Assembly (NCBI GenBank): GCA_009731375.1
Contig: BJOX01000046.1
Location: forward strand, 91,756-147,220
DNA length: 55,465 bases
DNA from: Paulinella micropora
Taxonomy: Eukaryota; Cercozoa; Imbricatea; Euglyphida
Direction: 5' to 3'
Shown here piece by piece: positions 1-25,894 of this stretch. The position numbers and the translations under genes were made by a program. The notes beneath the pieces were generated by a model that was given only the letters and a program-made list of their open reading frames with translations, did not search any database and was not told the origin of the DNA. The number at the start of each line of letters is the position of its first letter. Within the stretch, counting starts at the first letter, position 1.

Positions 1-127
1 CCCCCCCCCCCCCTATTTGTTCATTTCTCTAGTCTTATTGGCTGGTTTCGCCAACAGTGTTGACTGCAGTACTCTAGTGTCGCGCGTTTCGAGGCAAATG
101 CTTATTGGCTGGAACTGTTTCGTGCAG

Positions 128-16265
<16,138 letters not shown>

Positions 16266-16354
16266 CGCGTCTTCCCTGCTACTTTTGTATCCTAATGATA
16301 ATTACGTAAGCATCATTTTAGTATATAAATATAATCTAATATATAATGCATGTT

Positions 16355-16360
16355 AATAAA
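16355..16360 (+). terminator. Candidate polyadenylation signal for MAD1
   Basis: An AATAAA hexamer lies about 90 nt after the MAD1 stop codon in an AT-rich 3' region. Whether this lineage uses the canonical hexamer is unknown. Confidence 0.35.
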
Positions 16361-16493
16361 TACATATAAATATCTTATTATAAAGGATGTCGGAAGTAAT
16401 CTAGTGAAGTTAGGGTTAGAGTTAGGGTTAGTACAATATTGTGGATGATGATGTGATTTCAAAATATATATCGATGTTTATAAGAAAATACTA

Positions 16494-16535
16494 CTTGCCA
16501 CTCGAAGGGTTGAGACCCTCCCAACGAGTGGCAAG
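16494..16535. repeat. Palindrome at the LTR element target site
   Basis: CTTGCCACTCG (16494-16504) is the exact reverse complement of CGAGTGGCAAG (16525-16535); the loop contains a nested AGGGT/ACCCT pair. The 5' LTR of the retrotransposon begins 3 bp further on. Confidence 0.8.
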
Positions 16536-16537
16536 GT

Positions 16538-16782
16538 TGTAGGCATCACCCCCCCGGATAGCCGGTAAAAAGTACCCTTTTTCTGGTGTCAGGTGCACCT
16601 AGTTTTTTCCCATTATTTTCAATATCGTTTGGCCGGATTTGACATAATGCTATTTTAATCTTGGTCTGTTGTTTTCTTTTCGGCTTCACTGAGCTAATAT
16701 AACGAGACATCATTCTTTTTTGGGGATTTGTGTCTGGTTGTATTACCGACTTTTTATTGAGCTATCTTCGGGGATTGTAACA
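16538..16782 (+). repeat. 5' LTR of element 1
   Basis: Begins TGTAGGCATCACC and ends GGGATTGTAACA, matched by 26693-26940. It shares a core (CACTGAGCTAATATAACGAG and following bases) with the LTRs of element 2, which shows that both belong to one family. Confidence 0.93.
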
Positions 16783-17561
16783 TTGGAGTCACCAGCACAA
16801 GGCTGATTTCTTTTCTGGCTTGTTTTTGGAACAGCAGAAAGAAAAATTGGACAGACCTATCTCTTCTGAGTAGGTGTTCCAAAAAACAAATACTCCAGCA
16901 CATCCCCACACAGCTCTTTTTGCAAAACTAGACGTCTAGGCGTTTGTGAGTAGGTGTCTCAGTACCCTCTCCACAGCCTGTATCTGTGTCCTCACAAGGA
17001 GGCCAGACACCAGACCTCGTAGCTGTTCTTTTGTTCTCTCTTGAGACAGAGACAGAGTAGGTCAACAGACGTACAAACAAACACTCACAGATACAAACAA
17101 ACTTGAAGGACACGAGCGTAGTACTCTACCTTTCAAGTCTGTGCACTTTGTTGCCTCTCAAACCACACACATCAGAGTATTTTTGCAAATCTCTGACTGT
17201 CTTTCGACAATAGGTCTGAACAAGTGTCAGACGACAAGTCGACTTCTCAAGGAGTGCTTCTCTAGCCTCTTTGACATTATCTGTACATAGGTCCTCGTAC
17301 CTCATAACAGATACAACAACAAAAAGAGAAAAAGAAAAGAGGAGTGGAGAAGGAGATCAAATTTTCAGAGAAAGTCGTACAGATTACTTCTTTCTCACAA
17401 AAAAAAAAAAAAAAAAAAAAAAAAAACACATAAGACATAGAGGTGAGACGCTCTCTCTCTATACTGTCTTTTCGTTTTTTCTCTCTATTCGTTCCTCATA
17501 GACGAACAGAGCAATTACTGGGTAGAAACAACTCTGTCTCATCCGTATTCCTTCAGCATCC
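16783..17561 (+). promoter_or_regulatory. Primer-binding site and leader of element 1
   Basis: The LTR is followed at once by TTGGAGTCACC; element 2 has TTTGGAGTCC at the same place. TGG-started sequence here is where a tRNA primer would anneal, but I could not name the tRNA. Both leaders continue with AAGGCTGATTTCTTTTCTG. The leader holds a 26-bp A-run at 17400 and no other frame that I would call a gene. Confidence 0.6.
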
Positions 17562-20071
17562 ATGTCTACTATGTCTGAAGACTTGCAGGAAGGAGGGGGG
17601 GAGAGTGAGCCAACCCCAGGAAACGAAGAGGAGTTCGTTGACTCTCATGCAGAAGGAGGAGATCTGGCACCTTCCTTTGACACAGGAGGAGCAGAGAATC
17701 AATTTTTTACTGCGCCTTCCTTTGACACAGGAGGAGCAGAGGAAGTCGAGGAGGAGCAGAAGGGAGGAGAGGAAGCGAGGTTTGTGGCCGAATATGGCAA
17801 ACTAAGTAAGAAGGAGTTTGAGGAGAAGAAAGGGAAGGATGAGGCCTATAAATGGCTATACATTCCCCAAGAAATGCGATGGGGACAACCCTTGAAGAAG
17901 GAGGACATCTGTTACCCTCTCCCAATGCAAGCTCTGCCTCTCGCAGAATTCCTCAGAGACGACAGTGCACAGTTACAGGTGCAACATGTCTCATTTGGGG
18001 GACAATATGTCTTTACTGGAGCTACTCGACCTCTCATGGACAGTGTTTGAGTGCTATACTCTTTGAGTACCAGACTGGAAAGACTGTGCTGCCATGGAAC
18101 ACAAGAGCACTGGCTAGGTTGCTCGATCCTGTTCAAGACATTGATTCAATAAAGAGAGTGGAAAAGGAATTTAAGTTCAGGAATCCAAAAGGACAGATCA
18201 ATGTCATGGATGTGTCTCTGAAACTTATGGAGGCCAAGTTAGTGGACCTGGGTAAACTCCAACACACCCAGTTTGGCAGGGACCTTCACCCGGCCCTGAG
18301 GGAAATAGAAGGCGAAGCTGGAGGGGTGACGAGGATGAAGAAGCTGCATGCGGCCTTGGTGAAGGATGACGCATGGAAGAGGTGGGTCTTCACGAAGGAT
18401 CATACGATCTTGGAGGGGACGGCCGCACCACCCCCCACCAATAAAGCGGGAGAGAAGGAGTTGGCGGAGAAGGCCTTGTTCCTTCGGAAGGCAGCTGAGA
18501 TCCTGTCTTTTTTTCATCATGCCCAAGAGCTGTATATCAAAGAGCTAGCGGCTGAGAAAGAAAAGAAGGAGATGGAGGCAAAGATTGCATTAGCCAAGGC
18601 GGCGGGAACAAAGGGACCGAAATATTCCTCTGGATCTTATATGGCTCCCTCGGGCCGCTCCGCCCCGTCAGCCCACACAGCCCCTTCGGCCCCTGCGACT
18701 AGCTCAGCGCCTACCACTGTTATTGTCAACAGTAATGACAAAAAGGACAGACAGGCTATCATACAGGCCTTCCAAAAATATACAAAGTCCGATGCCACTG
18801 CTCTGACGCTGTATGCAGAGACAGCGAGTCAGAAGGACACGGATGCGAACCTTCGAGACAAGCTCAGAAGAATTGATGCTTGTATGAAGCAGCATCCAAC
18901 GGACGAAACACAGGAGTATGAGGCGTTGTACACCTTGTTGGACCCATCAATCATCACACAAGGGTTTGATGTTGGGGAGTACAAGGCGATGAGAGCGGTA
19001 GAGGTGGCGGCTAGGAGAGCAGCCTCAGACCTGCAATGCACGGTGCCAGTTGCCGTCCTCTTGCAATACTTTAAAACTCATGGGTATCAGCACCTGTGCA
19101 CTGGTACTTTGATTGGGTTTGAGATTTTTCAAGAGGTGAACGAAGGGCTGGGCATTGGCACGAGGTTGGCAGCGATCCTCACTGAGGTCAGCGCCAAGTA
19201 CGGGCTCTTTTATAGCCGGAAGTCTATCATTTTGTACTTCCTGAGTGCTTTGTGTACACGACACCCGAGCAAGCTCGCAAGGATCATACAGTCCTGTCCG
19301 ACCTTCACGGCGGTGAAGACGGCGGATTTTTTAGAAACGAATATATACGAGAGGACTGTAGCGGCTACTCCGCCGGGCGACCTGTTCAAGGAGGTGCTCG
19401 ACGCGTGTTCCGAATTGGACACGGCCACCGAGTCATTCTCCAGTGCCGCGACACAGGGGGTTGGAGGTGCTCAAGCAGCACATGCAACTCGAACGGCAGG
19501 TCTCAAGAGGGGGAGAGATGAGCCGACGCCGTGCTACCGCTATTTTTCATACATGGCGTGTAAGCATGAGGCACAGAAAGGAGTAGGCAATTGCCTCTTC
19601 AGCCACGACTCTCTTGATGATAGGCAGCGAAATCTTTTCCTTAGAGAGCTCGAAGGCATGAAAAAGACCATGTACGCCATGTACAAGAAGGAGTTGGAGG
19701 AGGGGAGGTGGAATGCGAATATGGTCTCGGATGCGGAGTTCCGGGAGGCCATCATTTACTTCCTTGACAGAATGAAGAGAAGGGAGAAGAGAGAGACATC
19801 GGGCCGATCAAAGGCGCCGACTAGAGGAGGAGGAGAGACGAGAGGATCGTCACGAGGGTCCCGAGGGACACCAAGAGGGGCGGCACCACGAGGACGAGGC
19901 TTTCGTGGAAGGGGAGGACGGACCCCAGCGCGCCCTCCCAGAGGACACGGATACTGGAATTATAGCACCAGTTCCAGCTCCAACTACCCCCAGCAAGCTT
20001 ATACCGCTACGGAGGGGGGACGTCAAGACGAAGACACCGGCTCAGGTGAGCGTGTTGTCGTCGTAGACTGA
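17562..20071 (+). CDS. gag: Gag of element 1, with one frame break
   Basis: Structural protein that would assemble the retrotransposon particle and bind its RNA. The start is ATG 17562 (MSTMSEDLQEG). The frame runs to TGA at 18048-18050; the protein continues in the -1 frame (SAILFEYQTGK from about 18051) to TGA 20069-20071, about 835 residues in all. No slippery heptamer is obvious at the junction, so a one-base deletion in the TTT run near 18045 or an assembly error is likelier than programmed slippage. The acidic N terminus has a repeated PSFDTGGAE segment. Near 19532-19600 lies C-x8-C-x10-C-x3-H, a CCCH-like finger, and the tail (19800-19950) is an RGG-rich RNA-binding segment. There is no CCHC knuckle. 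The frame continues into pol through a single UGA. Confidence 0.85.
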
Positions 20072-20074
20072 CGG
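20069..20074 (+). promoter_or_regulatory. UGA CGG readthrough context between gag and pol
   Basis: Gag ends GTA GAC TGA CGG. No further stop occurs in that frame before the pol ATG at 20147, so gag and pol form one frame interrupted by one UGA. UGA followed by CGG or CUA is an established leaky stop context in several plant viruses; element 2 has UGA CUA at the same place (48282-48287). Readthrough would set the Gag to Gag-Pol ratio. This is inferred, not shown. Confidence 0.65.
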
Positions 20075-23000
20075 GAGGAGAAGAGAGAGGAAAAGAAGAG
20101 AGAGAAGGAGATAAAAACTGTTCTTTTTAATCCGACAGTCACAGTTATGCCTACTGTTGATGAACAGGATACGAACGGTTCCGTTCCTCCCAGACGTGAA
20201 GGTGAAGGCACACAGCCTCACAAGCCTCAAGGTAAGCACTTGCTAGTTCATCCTTCGAGAGCTAATATGATAAATGATGCGAATAGGAAGGCGAAGAAGG
20301 CGATGGAGGAGAGGAAGCCGAAACCAAAGGCTAGGTCTTCTCCTACGAAGAAGCAGCGGACCGTACCCCCGCCAAAGGACTCAATAGTCTCTGCTATAGA
20401 CACGAGTACACTCGGTGTACCAGACTCTGTCCAAAAGACACTCGAGATACCGGAAGCCCCGGAGACTCAAGAAGTTAAGTTGGCGGAAAAGGGGGGAGAA
20501 CGAGAAGAGGACAAGGAACTTGAGCTTAGACTCAAAACCCTAGAACGAAAAATTCATGTGCTAGCGGCTAGTTTACATAGACCAGACGCGCTATGCTACA
20601 CTGACCTCTTTTGTGAAACTTTACAAACCACATTAAAAGTTGGTAATGATACGATGGCGAATATTAATATTGTCGGCCAGAAGTTTTTGAATAGTCACCG
20701 GACATGGGTGGACAAAAACATTAGAAACACAAAGGGGACCCTAAAAGGGGTAGGCAGCCGTACGGAAATTACGGGCATCGTCACATTAATTTTCAAATTG
20801 AAATCCGGTCGAGTATATCGTGCGGACCTCTATGTTGTCCCCGATTACCACGGTTCAATCCTGCTGTCGTATGACCAATTGGCTACGATGGGGGCTGTGA
20901 TCGATTGCGCCGCACGGCGGGTGATTTATGGAGTGAAGAATGGAGAGGAGGAGGATATTAATCCGATGACTGCTACTGACTCATACGAGGCTTTTGAGCT
21001 GAGTCTAGCAACGGAGAGGAAAAAGTTGGCCTTCGTACATGAGGCAACTGAAGCCTATGTACACCCCTATGTCACAGTGCCGGAGGAACTGACCTGGACC
21101 GACAATTGGGAGACGGAGATGCAGGCGTATACGGTTACGATTCCCGCATGGGACAGAAAGTCTATTGATGACTTAGTCGTAGCGCGTAATGAGGAGATAA
21201 TATGTGTTGCGAAACAGTGCCCGTCGTTGGCCAGATTCGCAGAAGGTGGCGGGGCAGATGTCCATATTACTAATGGCTACTGTTACCATGCGAAGGTGTC
21301 AGATGAGAAGAGAGAGGCGTTTGTGCCAAGGAGGAAGGGGCGTATCCCCGATACTCCAGCGGATGACATTAAAACTTTTATCACGAACTTTTGGGGCGAT
21401 GTGCCTACCTGGCCGCGCTCATTAACTGAAGTGAAAAAGTGTCTACGGACTCTATTTGAGAGTAACAAGCCGTATACTGTCATTCTGCCATACAATGAGA
21501 AGGCGATCTGGGCACAGGAGATAAGGGACCGGCTTATTGATCATCCTATACCTGTTCCTTCTCGCAAGCAACAGTTAGTGGTGGCTTGTCGACTCGGGTC
21601 TCGGGAGCAGAGCAGTGCATACAAGCAAAAGCTCAGAGCCCAGGACAAGTTGAAATTGATACCTCAAGCTTTCACATGCTTTGATGGTTTCTACACCCGT
21701 AAGGCTCCGATACAATACGCGAACCTTATTGATATGCTTGTCGGGCTGGGTCATGATGATGAGCCGGACACAGTCACGTATGAAAGAACGGGACTAGACG
21801 ATTTGTCCGAGGAAGATTTGAGTTTGGAGGAGGACTTAGCGCCCCTCAAGGAGCATAAGAAGATGTCGGAGGAAGATTTCCAAGCGGCGGCGCGGAAAAT
21901 TTTAGAAGAAGGAGTGGGTTCGGAGAGAGAGAAGGCGTTTCTCAAAGCTAAGATGGAGGCGTACAGAGAAATTTTCGACCCTCCTCGGGCAGGTGGTGTA
22001 AAGTCGGATGACTTCACTGCTGTCATTTACAAGATACCGGGTGCGGAGCCATCTCCGGCACCACGGAGGGCAAATTTGAGCATACATGAGGCAAAAATAG
22101 CGGAGGAGAATGTGAGACAGTTGCTCGATGAGGACTTTATTGAGAGATCTACATCTCCAATTGTCTCTCAACCGAAAATCGTCCCTAAGCCAGGAGGAGA
22201 ATGGCGCTTGACGATCAATTATGCCCGTGTGAATAAGGTGCTAGAGGAAGAGAGAAATCCTCTGCCGACCTTAGAAGAAGGCAGAAGGGTGCTGCGGAAT
22301 GCTAAATTCTATTCGGTCATTGACCTTAAGAACGGCTTCTGGCAGATACCACTGGACGAGAAATCCAGATGGCTGACTGCATTCGTTGTGGGTATGGAAA
22401 TATACCAGTGGAAGGTGCTTCCAATGGGACTCAAACAGGCCCCGGGGCTCTTTCAGAAGGCGATGCAGAAGATGTTGAGCGGTCAATATGACGACCAGTC
22501 GGAGGATGGTTTTATGAGAAGGAGAGGACAGAAGGCGGGAGAATATGCATTTTGTTACATCGATGACATCATCGTATACTCTAACACAATGGAAGAGCAT
22601 ATCGATCACTTGTCAGATGTCTTCAGGCGCATCGGAGCTTTTGGCCTGAAATGCAACCTAAAGAAATGTCAGCTTGCCAGGACAAGTGTGACGTATTTGG
22701 GTTACGAGATTTCTCATAATAGGGTCTCGATATCGCGCGAAAAGAGGGAGGAGATCATGAGTAGACAGTTGCCAAAGAATCGCACGGAGTTACACTCTTT
22801 TCTTGCGATGGCACAGTACTACAGCCAGTTCATACCCGATTGGGGTGCAACTCGGGCTAAGCTGGAGAAGATGATTGATTTTGGAGACTTTGAGAAGTGG
22901 GATGAGGAGGCTTTGCAGGCGTTTAATACGCTCAAAGATATCATTTATAAAGATCCCAAGGACGGCGGATTAGTACTTATGATGCCCGACTTTACGAAAC

Positions 23001-25894
23001 CGTTCGTAGTCGACACGGATGCATCTAAGTTTGCGATTGGCGCGGTGCTGCAACAGGAAGATGAGGAGAAAAAGTTGCGCCCGATCATGTTTATTAGTAG
23101 AAAGCTGTGTGCGGCGGAGCGAAATTACTGCACGCGACAGAGGGAGGCGTTGGCAGTAGTATGGGCTCTCAAGAGGCTCAGAGAATACTTGTGGGGAGGA
23201 CCTCTATTCACGGTTAGGACCGATCATCACAACCTTCTTTGGTTGATGAATCATGAACAAACCGGCCGTTTGGCGCGGTGGCAAGCTTTCTTGTCATGTT
23301 TCAATTTCACGATGGTCTACTTACCGGGAAAGCGAAACGTAGTCGCTGATAGCCTTTCCAGGCTAGAGTTTCAGTCGGAGGTGTCGGCTCTCGTATCATC
23401 AGTGGAGATGATGGACCTGTCCACGGACAAGGTATACGAGGTGAGCCACATAGAGGCGATGCAGATGGCAAGAGGCGTTCGTTATGACCGCACGGGTCTA
23501 CGATATAGTCCTCAAGGCCCGGAGCATGGCATATGCTGTGAGGCGCATGTTCTCGAAGACGCTGAGTGGTCTTATGAGGCATACGAGAACGCGAAGGCGA
23601 ATATAAAAGAAGAGGAGGAGACGACTGAGGTCTGTACTGAACCTCCACAGGAAAATCGAAGCGAGCTTGATGAAGACCCGGAAAGGGTAGGAGTAAGGTT
23701 GGAGGACGGTACTATTCATATCGCCTCGCCTACCGCGTGGAGGCAGCAACAGGCGACGGATCCGGAGTTCAAGGAGCTCATAACGTTATACAAGAACCCT
23801 AATGAGCTTAAAAAGACTCCACAGATCAAAGATCAGATGAAGGAGATGGCGTGGAGAGATGGGCTATTGTGGTACAAGGGCCAGCATGGCAAATTTGCAT
23901 CACAGCCTGACAAATGGACTCTCTGGGTACCAGAGAAGTTGAGGCGCTTTATATATGTCGCAGCCCATAACTGCCCCTTACTGGCACATCCGGGTCGACA
24001 AAGAACTCATTGGTTCATAGCGAGGCGATTTTGGTGGAAAGGGATGAAGGAGGAGATAGACAGGGAAGTGGACGCATGCATCCCATGCAAAACCACAAAG
24101 ACACCGCTGAAGGCGAACTTTGGCCTGATCGGTACATTCCCGTTACACGCCGGGATGTTTGAATTTTTACACATCGATCATGTGGGACCTTTCCCCGAAT
24201 CGGCAGAAGGGTACAGATACCTTCTTACCGCAATAGATCGAGCCACCAATTATGTCTGGGTTGTTCCTGTTAAGGACGCTACAGGCAAGACAACTGCGGA
24301 GGCTCTGATCGATAGGATCGTCTCGCAGATCGGAGTGCCTAGAAAGATATGTTCTGATCGAGGTTCTGACTTTAATAATGAAGTCATCGACAGACTATCT
24401 AAGTACTACGGGATGAAATGGCAATATGTTACTGCCTATAACCCGAGAGCGAATGGCAAGATCGAGCGGGTACATAGACCTCTCAAAGCCTCGCTTAAGA
24501 TGTACTGTATGAAGAAGGAGAATCAGAGAGCCTGGGTGGAGGCAGCACCTTCATTTGCCTTTGCAATGAACTGTCTACCCTCATCGGCATTAGGAGGAGC
24601 CAGGAGCTCAGTCTCGCCATATCAATTGGTTTACGGCCGAGAGCCTAATATCCCAACCTCACTTCTGCATCCAAAAGACACTTGGGCAGATGAGGATGAG
24701 TTGTTCTGGATGAGACTACGAGCGAAGATGGAGGCGGAACAAATAGTTGCGGCGCACAGGGAGGCGGAGCGCAGAAAGACTGACGCACAAGGAGTGCGAC
24801 AAGCGCACTTAGATCAAGTCCGTTTCCAGGTTGGGGATATTGTACTCTTGTACCATCCTCAAGTCCCTAAGGGGGTTAGCTCTAAGCTGTTTACCCACTG
24901 GAAAGGACCATACCAGATCATGGAACAGATGGGACCTCTGAATTATAAGATCAGGGGTAGAGGGAAGGTGCAGATTGTGAATGTTCGAAGGCTGATCAAA
25001 TATGACCCCTTCTTACTTGAGGATGAATCCGTTGAGGAGGCGTTGAAACGGATGAAGGAGGACTTCCAAGAGGTACCGCCTATACAGAAGGAGGATACCT
25101 TAGAGGAGGAGAATGCCTATCGGGCACCGGTCACGGAGAAGGAGGAGACCGAGAAGGAGAGTAAGGAAGACTCAAACCGCAAAAGCGCGGCGGGGACTCA
25201 GTCTAAAGCCCCCATAGTCCGCGGCGGTACGAAGGAGAAGTTCACGGAGGCGCAGAGGAGGAGAGCGCAAAACGATCTCATCTTCGACCAACCGAGGAAG
25301 GTGGCAAGGTCGACGCGAGCGACGGATGTCCATGGAGGAGGAGGGGAGAAGGACACTAACCCGAACGCGGGTAATGTGGACATTCGACATGTGCGATGGA
25401 AGGAAGGAGAGGCGATTGCGGCCATCAAGTGGGTCCGAGACGCTTTTTATCTGTTGAGACCGGCAGAATCTCATGTTGCCGATGACACTCTCTCAGATCT
25501 TTATCTCATGCGAGCTGTGGCGGTCCCGCAGACTACACGGGCAGCACGGACATCGAAGAGATCCTTAGCAGCAAAAACGATACAACCGGTACTCCATTTT
25601 TGGAGAAGCATGGACCCTGTTGAGGATCCAAAAGCTAGACAATATTTACCGGTGTACAAAGACGCGAAAAATCTCGAGACATGGGATGATACTATTACCC
25701 TTCGAGACAAAGACCACACTGCGTGGACTATTCAGTCACTGCCTAGAGGAGTGCTTGACATTCCTTTTGACTTATCTTTGGGCGCCATCCCTAACAAAAT
25801 ATGGGACATTCTGGAGGAGTCGAAGTTTGACTTGACTTTTGTTGGCGGCCCGCCACCTGGCAAAGGGGTTCGCGCAAGGCGACGAAGGCAGTAA
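20072..25894 (+). CDS. pol: Pol polyprotein of element 1
   Basis: The first ATG is 20147 (1,915 residues to TAA 25892-25894), but the frame is open back to the gag UGA, so it is probably made as Gag-Pol. Residues counted from that ATG: aspartic-protease-like region with DTM at 168-170 and a SILLSYDQLATMGAVIDC block near 236-255; RT with YIDD at 804-807 and LPMGLKQAPGLFQ; RNase H with TDAS (Asp958); integrase zinc finger H1274, H1281, C1311, C1314; catalytic Asp1344, Asp1404 and Glu1440 (D-x59-D-x35-E); GPY at 1587-1589; then about 270 residues of unknown function ending in a basic RARRRRQ tail. All RT, RNase H and integrase signatures are intact. DTM instead of DTG or DSG in the protease is unusual. 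There is no classical chromodomain. Confidence 0.95.
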   Translation, partial: REEKREEKKREKEIKTVLFNPTVTVMPTVDEQDTNGSVPPRREGEGTQPHKPQGKHLLVHPSRANMINDANRKAKKAMEERKPKPKARSSPTKKQRTVPPPKDSIVSAIDTSTLGVPDSVQKTLEIPEAPETQEVKLAEKGGEREEDKELELRLKTLERKIHVLAASLHRPDALCYTDLFCETLQTTLKVGNDTMANINIVGQKFLNSHRTWVDKNIRNTKGTLKGVGSRTEITGIVTLIFKLKSGRVYRADLYVVPDYHGSILLSYDQLATMGAVIDCAARRVIYGVKNGEEEDINPMTATDSYEAFELSLATERKKLAFVHEATEAYVHPYVTVPEELTWTDNWETEMQAYTVTIPAWDRKSIDDLVVARNEEIICVAKQCPSLARFAEGGGADVHITNGYCYHAKVSDEKREAFVPRRKGRIPDTPADDIKTFITNFWGDVPTWPRSLTEVKKCLRTLFESNKPYTVILPYNEKAIWAQEIRDRLIDHPIPVPSRKQQLVVACRLGSREQSSAYKQKLRAQDKLKLIPQAFTCFDGFYTRKAPIQYANLIDMLVGLGHDDEPDTVTYERTGLDDLSEEDLSLEEDLAPLKEHKKMSEEDFQAAARKILEEGVGSEREKAFLKAKMEAYREIFDPPRAGGVKSDDFTAVIYKIPGAEPSPAPRRANLSIHEAKIAEENVRQLLDEDFIERSTSPIVSQPKIVPKPGGEWRLTINYARVNKVLEEERNPLPTLEEGRRVLRNAKFYSVIDLKNGFWQIPLDEKSRWLTAFVVGMEIYQWKVLPMGLKQAPGLFQKAMQKMLSGQYDDQSEDGFMRRRGQKAGEYAFCYIDDIIVYSNTMEEHIDHLSDVFRRIGAFGLKCNLKKCQLARTSVTYLGYEISHNRVSISREKREEIMSRQLPKNRTELHSFLAMAQYYSQFIPDWGATRAKLEKMIDFGDFEKWDEEALQAFNTLKDIIYKDPKDGGLVLMMPDFTKPFVVDTDASKFAIGAVLQQEDEEKKLRPIMFISRKLCAAERNYCTRQREALAVVWALKRLREYLWGGPLFTVRTDHHNLLWLMNHEQTGRLARWQAFLSCFNFTMVYLPGKRNVVADSLSRLEFQSEVSALVSSVEMMDLSTDKVYEVSHIEAMQMARGVRYDRTGLRYSPQGPEHGICCEAHVLEDAEWSYEAYENAKANIKEEEETTEVCTEPPQENRSELDEDPERVGVRLEDGTIHIASPTAWRQQQATDPEFKELITLYKNPNELKKTPQIKDQMKEMAWRDGLLWYKGQHGKFASQPDKWTLWVPEKLRRFIYVAAHNCPLLAHPGRQRTHWFIARRFWWKGMKEEIDREVDACIPCKTTKTPLKANFGLIGTFPLHAGMFEFLHIDHVGPFPESAEGYRYLLTAIDRATNYVWVVPVKDATGKTTAEALIDRIVSQIGVPRKICSDRGSDFNNEVIDRLSKYYGMKWQYVTAYNPRANGKIERVHRPLKASLKMYCMKKENQRAWVEAAPSFAFAMNCLPSSALGGARSSVSPYQLVYGREPNIPTSLLHPKDTWADEDELFWMRLRAKMEAEQIVAAHREAERRKTDAQGVRQAHLDQVRFQVGDIVLLYHPQVPKGVSSKLFTHWKGPYQIMEQMGPLNYKIRGRGKVQIVNVRRLIKYDPFLLEDESVEEALKRMKEDFQEVPPIQKEDTLEEENAYRAPVTEKEETEKESKEDSNRKSAAGTQSKAPIVRGGTKEKFTEAQRRRAQNDLIFDQPRKVARSTRATDVHGGGGEKDTNPNAGNVDIRHVRWKEGEAIAAIKWVRDAFYLLRPAESHVADDTLSDLYLMRAVAVPQTTRAARTSKRSLAAKTIQPVLHFWRSMDPVEDPKARQYLPVYKDAKNLETWDDTITLRDKDHTAWTIQSLPRGVLDIPFDLSLGAIPNKIWDILEESKFDLTFVGGPPPGKGVRARRRRQ

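Noticed and set aside
20046-20138. A 93-nt intron that would remove the gag stop codon of element 1 (donor GTGAGC, acceptor GACAG)
   Set aside because: It would splice in frame in element 1, but in element 2 the matching donor has no acceptor that keeps the frame, whereas the UGA-C context is kept in both. It remains an alternative to readthrough.
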